Shown here: positions 58,015-63,311 of the stretch, piece after piece
Layout: each line of letters begins with the position of its first letter
Numbering within the stretch: the first letter of the stretch is position 1
Assembly (NCBI GenBank): GCA_050184225.1
Contig: JBFXAN010000015.1
Location: 1-63,311, forward strand
DNA: 63,311 nucleotides
Direction of reading: 5' to 3'
From: JBFXAN01 sp050184225
GTDB taxonomy: Bacteria > Chloroflexota > Dehalococcoidia > CAUJGQ01
The notes under the pieces: generated by a model
Told to the model about the DNA's origin: nothing
Seen by the model: only the letters and a program-made list of their open reading frames with translations
Databases searched by the model: none
Translations under genes and position numbers: made by a program

Positions 58015-59654
58015 TGCTCCTCCCCGATGAGTTTGATGGCGTTGGCCTGAACGGCGGCAGCGACGACTACACGGCTGTCTTTCCGATCGGTTCGGAATAC
58101 GGCTCAGCGCACGACCTCCAGTTCCGCGCTCGCCAGGGCGACGTGTCCTACCTCGGTGCCGAGAGCGTGGCGCCACGCACGATCACGCTGCAGGTCCGGC
58201 CGGGACCGGGGGCGCCGTCGAGTAATCAGGAGTGGATGGAGGAGGCGCAAGGGCTCTTCCGGCCGGGGCCAGACCTGAAGTCCTTCAAGATGTCGTGGCG
58301 CTCGATCACGGTCGAGATCCTGGTGTACGTGGCCGGTGTCTACCTGCACCCGGATGTGCCGGTGGTGGACGATTGGGGGGCGCCGATCCTCGATGTGACG
58401 CTCGTCGCCCCCGATCCGGTCTGGCGTGATGTGACGGAGCAATCGGACGGCACGTCGCCGGCGACGGTCGGCGGGACGGTCGCGGCGCGGGCGACGTTGA
58501 CGCTCTCGCCCTCCGGCTCGACCGTGCGTCACGTCCGTGTCTCGCTCGCCGATGTGCTCGGCCTGGGCGCCTACGCCTATCCGTTCGTCGCGTCGTTCGA
58601 TGGGTCAGGGGCTGGGGCGAGCGCCGCGACCAATTACATCGCGTATGCCGACGACCGCGAGATCCCGATCTGGGTCGATGACCCCGGTTCGAACCCGACG
58701 CGGGTGCTGTTCACCGGCGACATCGTTCAGGACGGAACAAGGTTCGTCGACATCTTTTTCGGGTCGAGCGTCAACAACACGCGCACCGCACAGGCGCTGC
58801 TCGTCGGCGGCATTGCGATCGACGACGCCAGCATTAGCAACGCCACCATGGTGTGGAACTCGTTTCTGATCTCAGAGCACCCGCTTCGCAAATTGACGTG
58901 GCGGCCGGCGCGATTGGGCGGCCACGTTGAGACGCCCTCACCCGGCTACGTCGATATCCAGAGTGAGGCGTCGGGCGCTGTCACGTTCACGACGGTGTCG
59001 GGCACCGCGCCGGCGGAGTATTACGACGCGATGACCTGCGTGATCGGCTCCGCATTGGCGGGCACGAGCAACGCACTCTCGGGCGTGCGCCGGGCGTACA
59101 ACGGCGACGCGATGACCGGCGACTTCGACCAGGTCGAGATCTTCGTCAAAATCCAGGCGCTGGGTGCGACGAGCCTCGCTGACGCCTATCTCCTGGCGCT
59201 CAATACCGGCAATGAGGACGCCGCCAACGTCGATACGGCCGTCGACGTTGACAACGCGCTGGTGCTCACGATCGGGATGCGCTTGACGGTACTCGGCTCG
59301 AACCGGCGAACGCTCGCCATCGGGCCGGTCCCAGCGACGGATTTCGCCCTCGCGTTGGCGAGTCAGCCGTCGGTGTCGGTGTCGAGCCCGGCGACGGCGC
59401 ACCTGATCGACGGCACCTTCGCGATTGCCGGCGGCGACAGCATCACCTTCGATCAGATGTTCGTGCTCGATGGCGATCTCGTGATCGACGCGCTCGACCG
59501 GACGGTGACGGCGCCGTCGGATATCCTCGTCGGCCGTGACATCCGGTTCGCGAATGACCAGCGCTGGCTCGAACTGCAACCGGGGTCCGTGTCGTGGACC
59601 GCGCCGGCGAATACCACGGCGGAACTGGCCTGGCGGAACGCATATGCCGGCTGA
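58014..59654 (+). CDS. Distal tail protein (Dit-like)
   Basis: A 546-residue protein following the tape measure with an overlapping start. The N-terminal part has LPDEFDGVGLNGGSDDYTAV, APRTITLQVRPGPGAPSSNQ, and LVAPDPVWRDVTEQSDG, the Dit/tail-component pattern. The rest is beta-rich, with carbohydrate-binding-like segments. It forms the ring joining tube and tip. Confidence 0.82.
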   Translation: MLLPDEFDGVGLNGGSDDYTAVFPIGSEYGSAHDLQFRARQGDVSYLGAESVAPRTITLQVRPGPGAPSSNQEWMEEAQGLFRPGPDLKSFKMSWRSITVEILVYVAGVYLHPDVPVVDDWGAPILDVTLVAPDPVWRDVTEQSDGTSPATVGGTVAARATLTLSPSGSTVRHVRVSLADVLGLGAYAYPFVASFDGSGAGASAATNYIAYADDREIPIWVDDPGSNPTRVLFTGDIVQDGTRFVDIFFGSSVNNTRTAQALLVGGIAIDDASISNATMVWNSFLISEHPLRKLTWRPARLGGHVETPSPGYVDIQSEASGAVTFTTVSGTAPAEYYDAMTCVIGSALAGTSNALSGVRRAYNGDAMTGDFDQVEIFVKIQALGATSLADAYLLALNTGNEDAANVDTAVDVDNALVLTIGMRLTVLGSNRRTLAIGPVPATDFALALASQPSVSVSSPATAHLIDGTFAIAGGDSITFDQMFVLDGDLVIDALDRTVTAPSDILVGRDIRFANDQRWLELQPGSVSWTAPANTTAELAWRNAYAG

Positions 59655-59668
59655 GGCAGGAGGACACG

Positions 59669-60235
59669 ATGGAGATCAACCCCAATCCGATCCCGCCGCG
59701 GCGGCTGCCGGAACCGCTCCCACTGGTCGATCGGCATGACGGCACCTATCTCACCGCCGACTGGCCACCGGTGATCGCGTTGGATGCGGCAGTGCGCGAG
59801 CAGATCGCAGCGGGCACGTTTCCAGTGGGTGAGGTGCGCGTGCATTTCCGTTTCAAGAACGCACACGCTGTCTACCGGCTGTCTGGTGATGCCGCCGAAT
59901 TAATCGACGGGACGGCGCCGCTGCCGGTGCCCGGGACACCGCAGGCAGATGAGGGGCGACTCGGTTACAAGCGTGGTCAGCGGGTCTATTTCGACAGCGC
60001 CAGCGAATCGTGGTTCGACCTGGAAACAGAGGCGCCATTTGAAGAACGGCCCTGTCCATCGTGCAATCGGCTGGCGGAACCGGGCGGGCCGGACCCCTGC
60101 CTGGGGATGATCCCCGGCGCAATCGGCGCCTGTTGCGGACACGGGGTCCACCCCGGTTACCTTCAGTTTCCGGGGCAGCCGGCACCGGCACAGTACACGC
60201 ACGGGGTCTATACCGGGCCGGAGTCGCCGTCGTGA
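59669..60235 (+). CDS. Tail tip-associated hypothetical protein
   Basis: A 188-residue protein with AGGAGG seven bases upstream of ATG 59669. It has a Cys cluster (RPCPSCNRLAEPGGPDPCLG, then GACCGHG) that may bind metal. It is translated between Dit and the hub-like protein. Confidence 0.65.
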   Translation: MEINPNPIPPRRLPEPLPLVDRHDGTYLTADWPPVIALDAAVREQIAAGTFPVGEVRVHFRFKNAHAVYRLSGDAAELIDGTAPLPVPGTPQADEGRLGYKRGQRVYFDSASESWFDLETEAPFEERPCPSCNRLAEPGGPDPCLGMIPGAIGACCGHGVHPGYLQFPGQPAPAQYTHGVYTGPESPS

Positions 60236-61338
60236 GCGTGGGGTTTCGGGTGAGTCTCAACGGCCGGCCGGCGGAGTCGTTGCCGGTCCTGAGCATCGCG
60301 TACAACCATCCCGTCCTGTTAGAGGCGGGAACGGCGACCGTGCTCGTGCCACGCGACTCACCAGCGTACAGCCCGGCGCATATCGACGAGCGGCGCGGGT
60401 TCCCGGTGACGATCGACTCGAAGTTGGGGCGCTGGCCTGGGATCGCCCTCGTCTCCGAGCGAACGCCGGAGGGGTGGCTGCTGGAGTGCTCTCACGTAGC
60501 GCGGCTGCTCGGCACGAAACTGACGCTGGAGCGGCGGACGTATCCGGGGCCATGGCTGGCGGGGGACATCCTCACCGATGTGCTCAACATCACGTTCGGG
60601 GGACTGGCCTCACCGCGGCTGCTGCCGGGGGTGATGGCGATCCCGAACGGGTACCTGACCGACTACGACGTTGCCGGGCGGTATGTCTCGGATGTCGTGA
60701 TCGATCTGATGGACCAGACGGGCCTCGAGTGGCGACTGCGAGACGAGTACCTCGATCTGGTGCCGCCGGCGGCGCCGGTCTACGCGCCGCTGTTGTGCGA
60801 GGGCAACCGGGCGCTGGAGGTGCACCGGCGGATCGATCACAACGACCAGGTGTACGCAGTCCACTCCCGGGCTGAGGCGGGCAGCCTCATCGCGTCGTCG
60901 CCGGCGGGCATTGGCATCTGGTCCCAGGAGATCGTGCTCGACTCCAGTCTGACGGACATAACGGCGCGGGTCCTGGAAGCTGCGCACGCGCTCGTCGCGC
61001 CACGGCTGCCGGAGGTGTCGATCACGCTGGCGCTGCCGGAGACGCGCCCGATCTCGACCTGGGAGACGGTGCGCGAGGGGATGACCCTGCGCGTGCTGGC
61101 GCCGTCCACCGGGTTTGTCGATCAGATCAACCGGGTGCGGGTGCTCCGCCGCCGCTATCAGGAGGGGAGCGCCGTGCTCGACCTCGAGGGTCAGTTCCTC
61201 TTCTGGCCGGATCAGCTGGGACTGGCCGGGGTTGGCCAGGAGTTGCCACCGGTGCCGCGCGACCGGCCGAATACGACGCAGTTCGAGGAGCGGATCAAGC
61301 GGGTGATGTTGTTTCCAGCGCCGCCGTTCTTCGAGTGA
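60232..61338 (+). CDS. Tail hub-like protein (Gp37/minor tail type)
   Basis: A 368-residue protein from GTG 60232. WLLECSHVARLLGTKLTLER, LAGDILTDVLNITFGGLASP, VVIDLMDQTGLEWRLRD and a late ISTWETVREGMTLRVLAPST are typical of tail-associated hub proteins that follow Dit. No enzymatic motif is visible. Confidence 0.75.
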   Translation: MSVGFRVSLNGRPAESLPVLSIAYNHPVLLEAGTATVLVPRDSPAYSPAHIDERRGFPVTIDSKLGRWPGIALVSERTPEGWLLECSHVARLLGTKLTLERRTYPGPWLAGDILTDVLNITFGGLASPRLLPGVMAIPNGYLTDYDVAGRYVSDVVIDLMDQTGLEWRLRDEYLDLVPPAAPVYAPLLCEGNRALEVHRRIDHNDQVYAVHSRAEAGSLIASSPAGIGIWSQEIVLDSSLTDITARVLEAAHALVAPRLPEVSITLALPETRPISTWETVREGMTLRVLAPSTGFVDQINRVRVLRRRYQEGSAVLDLEGQFLFWPDQLGLAGVGQELPPVPRDRPNTTQFEERIKRVMLFPAPPFFE

Positions 61339-61364
61339 TGCGGTGCTGTTTGGATGTGGTACGC

Positions 61365-61390
61365 GGCCGGGGCAACCCGGCCTTTCTGTT
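61365..61390 (+). terminator. Intrinsic terminator after tail genes
   Basis: GGCCGGG and CCCGGCC form a 7-bp stem with a GCAA loop followed by TTTCTGTT. Confidence 0.85.
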
Positions 61391-61406
61391 GCCCAGGAGG
61401 GAACCA

Positions 61407-61712
61407 ATGAAGCGGATGATGGTGGCCGCCGCGGTGGCCGTGGGGCTGGCGCTCGGAGTGAGCGGGAGTGTGTCGGCGGACGGGCCGTTTCCGTGCCTGC
61501 CCGCCGTCTGTGAACCGGGCGCACCGGGGACGGACCCAGTGAAGCCGCCGCCCGGCCCGCCGGGGCCGGTGTTTCTGCCGGGGTTCCCGATCTGGGGCGT
61601 CTGTGTCTTTGAACCGTGTGTGCCGGGAGCACCGGTGGTGAAGCCGGTGCCGGGACCGGTCCCGCCGGCGCCGCCGTTCCCACTGCTCTGGCCAATCGCG
61701 ATCGGCCAGTAG
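61407..61712 (+). CDS. Small secreted proline-rich protein
   Basis: A 101-residue protein with a signal peptide (MKRMMVAAAVAVGLALGVSG then SVSA cleavage) and a Pro/Gly/Val-rich mature part with pairs of cysteines (CLPAVCEPG, CVFEPC). AGGAGG precedes the start. A secreted protein between tail and lysis genes is unusual. Function unknown. Confidence 0.7.
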   Translation: MKRMMVAAAVAVGLALGVSGSVSADGPFPCLPAVCEPGAPGTDPVKPPPGPPGPVFLPGFPIWGVCVFEPCVPGAPVVKPVPGPVPPAPPFPLLWPIAIGQ

Positions 61713-61760
61713 TGGCCGTCCCAAACCCGATCACCATGCAGCGGAGGGAGCACGGCCGTG

Positions 61761-62108
61761 ATGCAGGAGCGCGACAGCCTGGCCAATGCCCTGTGGTCCC
61801 TGAGTGACCGGATCGAGGCGTTCGACGAGCGTCTCCGCGCGATCGAGCAGCAGGGAGTGGTGTCGTTGGAAAAGCACGACGCGACCAACCGGCGGCTCGA
61901 CCAGCTCAACGGCTCGACCGCCCGCAACACGTCTGACATCGCGCTGTTGCAACAGCAGGCAGCGCGGCGCGAGGGCAATGTGGACGGACGCGATCACGGC
62001 GAGGCGCGGATCGCGGAGAAGGATCGGCGGTTTCTGATGGCGATGGCGGCGATCGCCGGGTTTGCGGCGCCGGCCGTCGCCATCGGGGTCGCGCTCTGGG
62101 GATCGTGA
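61761..62108 (+). CDS. Coiled-coil protein with C-terminal membrane helix (XhlA/holin-associated type)
   Basis: A 115-residue protein: an N-terminal coiled coil (LSDRIEAFDERLRAIEQQGV, DQLNGSTARNTSDIALLQQQ) followed by one C-terminal transmembrane helix (FLMAMAAIAGFAAPAVAIGV). This design matches hemolysin XhlA-type lysis accessory proteins. Confidence 0.72.
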   Translation: MQERDSLANALWSLSDRIEAFDERLRAIEQQGVVSLEKHDATNRRLDQLNGSTARNTSDIALLQQQAARREGNVDGRDHGEARIAEKDRRFLMAMAAIAGFAAPAVAIGVALWGS

Positions 62109-62117
62109 TGTGCGGTG

Positions 62118-62402
62118 ATGGACGGTCACACGTCGTTTGGCTGGTGTCCGACACACGGCATCGCGAGCAGCGCGTGCCCCTGCCCGAAACCGGAAGCGAA
62201 GCCGCCGACGGTCCTTGAATCGCTGCGGCCGCCCGGCTATTGCGTGATCTGTCACAGCTACACGGAACGCGATGATGTCGTACTCGCGTGGCCGAACGGT
62301 GCCGTGCTCTGCCTCTGGTGCCTGGACCGGGAGGGTGACGAGCTGGCGGACGCGGATACGGCGTTCTGGCGGGCAGTGATCGCCGCGGCGAACGCGGTGT
62401 AG
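62118..62402 (+). CDS. Small zinc-binding-type phage protein
   Basis: A 94-residue protein with cysteine motifs WCPTHGIASSACPCP and GYCVICHSYTE and VLCLWCLDREGDEL. It lies between the two lysis-type genes. Function unknown. Confidence 0.68.
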   Translation: MDGHTSFGWCPTHGIASSACPCPKPEAKPPTVLESLRPPGYCVICHSYTERDDVVLAWPNGAVLCLWCLDREGDELADADTAFWRAVIAAANAV

Positions 62403-62417
62403 GAAAGGATTGATGCC

Positions 62418-62486
62418 ATGGATATCACGACCTTGGGGATCAGTGTCGTTGCGGTCGGCGGCCTCACGAGTTTGAACTACGCATGA
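62418..62486 (+). pseudogene. Relic of the original 5' end of the holin-like gene
   Basis: The frame reads MDITTLGISVVAVGGLTSL, then NYA and a stop. Its first 19 codons match the gene start at 63229 (MDVTSLGVSVVAVGAASSL) at 13 of 19 residues, and AGGAAAGG precedes it as a ribosome site. The match ends at 62474, three bases before the reverse-strand HNH gene. It looks like the left-behind 5' end after the endonuclease arrived. Confidence 0.75.
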
Positions 62487-63130
62487 ACCCGACTTTTCAT
62501 CGCAACGATATTGCTCACCAACTGCTGGCACACACCATATTCAGCAGCGAGCGCACGTTGCGAGACAAGGCCGGTTGCATACCGTTCACGAATCGCGCGG
62601 ACATCCTTGTCAGAGAGCTTCGCTCCTGGCTTCCGCAAACCGCGCGGCATTCGGGCCTTCGTCGCGGCGTCGTTCATGTTGTCCGCATGGGTTCCCAACC
62701 ACAGGTGATCCAGGCGAACACACGCCGGCACGTCGCACGTATGGCAAACCTCCAACTCGTGCGGGACTGGCCCATAGGTCAACTCGTAGGCAGCCCGATG
62801 TGCGAGGACCGCGTGACCGTTTGTCCAGAATCGCCCATAGCCGGCCTGGTTCTTCAGCGCCATCCACAACCAGCAATCACCAGACCGATCGACGTTTGAC
62901 CAAAAGCGGGCGACTGGATCTTTTCGCGGCCGTGGAACCCCCATACTCGCACAGCGTTTCGAGCAAAACGCCGAGGTTACTCGACGAGGGTGAAACGGCA
63001 GACCGCATCGCAAACAGTCGCGAGAGCGAATGCGAGATTGATTCGCGCAGTGGCGCGAGCAGCATTGTCGATTGAGGCGATCGGCGATGAATGGCGTGCC
63101 GCAATAGCTGCACGTATGATGGTAGGGCAT
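62477..63130 (-). CDS. HNH homing endonuclease on reverse strand
   Basis: A 217-residue protein from ATG 63130 (AGGAG six bases upstream; ATG 63145 is also in frame). Two N-terminal zinc knuckles (CSYCGTPF, RQCCSRHCA, CLRCGLPF, AFCSKRCAS), an HNH_3-type core (FWSNVDRSGDCWLWMALKNQ, HRAAYELTYGPVPHELEVCH, TCDVPACVRLDHLWLG) and a C-terminal HTH (LSDKDVRAIRERYATGLVSQ, RALAAEYGVCQQLVSNI). The target is presumably the 5' end of the holin-like gene. Confidence 0.9.
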   Translation of the reverse strand: MPYHHTCSYCGTPFIADRLNRQCCSRHCANQSRIRSRDCLRCGLPFHPRRVTSAFCSKRCASMGVPRPRKDPVARFWSNVDRSGDCWLWMALKNQAGYGRFWTNGHAVLAHRAAYELTYGPVPHELEVCHTCDVPACVRLDHLWLGTHADNMNDAATKARMPRGLRKPGAKLSDKDVRAIRERYATGLVSQRALAAEYGVCQQLVSNIVAMKSRVHA

Positions 63131-63200
63131 GGCGATCTCCTGCATCGTTGTGCCACGCCGAGGGCTGTTGCGAGCAGCGCCTCGGCACTTTTGTGCCTCG

Positions 63201-63206
63201 ATTATA
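63201..63206 (-). promoter_or_regulatory. Extended -10 (TG-N-TATAAT) for the reverse-strand HNH gene
   Basis: TGCTATAAT on the minus strand, about 70 bases upstream of the HNH start, is a perfect extended -10 box. A GGCAC-AAAA-GTGCC hairpin lies just downstream in the leader. Confidence 0.5.
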
Positions 63207-63228
63207 GCAGAAAGGAAGCGGTATAGGC

Positions 63229-63311
63229 ATGGACGTGACCTCGTTAGGAGTGTCTGTGGTTGCTGTAGGCGCAGCCAGTAGCCTCATTGTCCAGGTGATC
63301 AAGGCGATCGC
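63229..63311 (+). CDS. Holin-like protein, 5' end (runs off right edge)
   Basis: The first 27 codons read MDVTSLGVSVVAVGAASSLI then VQVIKAI, an N-terminus that could begin a small membrane protein. AAAGGAAG precedes the ATG. Place after the XhlA-like gene suggests a holin. Composition is more AT-rich in the first 15 codons than in the relic at 62418. Confidence 0.65.
   Translation, partial: MDVTSLGVSVVAVGAASSLIVQVIKAI

Overview
The window is high-GC bacterial DNA in two parts. Positions 1 to about 12.3 kb look like a bacterial chromosome: an IS110-type transposase end, an acyl-CoA dehydrogenase, a flavin/F420-type (LLM) oxidoreductase, two GNAT acetyltransferases, an MFS exporter and several small regulators. 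From about 12.7 kb to the right edge everything reads as one siphovirus-type temperate phage, presumably an integrated prophage. The gene types and the GC level suit a Chloroflexota (Thermomicrobia-like) or actinobacterial host. That is inference from gene content, since there is no rRNA gene in the window.

Host flank (1-12.3 kb). Ordinary metabolic genes are followed by a lower-GC three-gene operon (8170-9751, minus strand) built around a TIGR04255-type protein, then sparse sequence, an XRE regulator and an exported protein with a C-terminal Excalibur-like motif. No integrase or attachment site is visible on this side, so the integration module is probably beyond the right edge.

Early phage region (12.7-33.6 kb). 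Divergent repressor and Cro-like genes share a switch with four GACA-N3-TGTC palindromes. A run of start/stop-overlapping genes follows: a PD-(D/E)XK nuclease, an archaeo-eukaryotic-type primase (PrimPol), an iteron-like repeat cluster that may be the origin, a UvrD-like helicase, a DUF5131 (Gp37/Gp68) protein, an ASCH protein, a zinc-finger/PD-(D/E)XK fusion, a GNAT-like protein, a DUF4031 protein, a Dam-type adenine methyltransferase, an SNF2-like helicase with a second DNA methyltransferase, a J-domain protein, two MazG-like proteins and a sigma-region-4-like regulator. A strong terminator at 33641 closes this region.

Late phage region (33.7-63.3 kb). The order is terminase small and large subunits, portal, protease-scaffold fusion with an internal in-frame start, decoration protein, major capsid, connectors, a long tandem-repeat protein, gp10-like protein, tail terminator, a methyltransferase/glycosyltransferase cassette with its own terminator, major tail protein, tail chaperone with a -1 frameshift site, a stretch of inserted genes, tape measure (1701 codons), distal tail and hub proteins, and small lysis-type membrane proteins.

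The most striking feature is the density of homing endonucleases: four HNH genes and one GIY-YIG gene. Two of them sit beside a duplicated piece of a phage gene. The GIY-YIG gene follows a Dam gene whose 3' end has been replaced, with the old 3' end left downstream. A reverse-strand HNH gene lies between two versions of the 5' end of a holin-like gene. Both look like homing with co-conversion of coding sequence. Other notable points are a second tail-chaperone paralogue, terminator-bounded cassettes (one related to a gene in the host flank), and the repeat protein with a 56-residue super-repeat.
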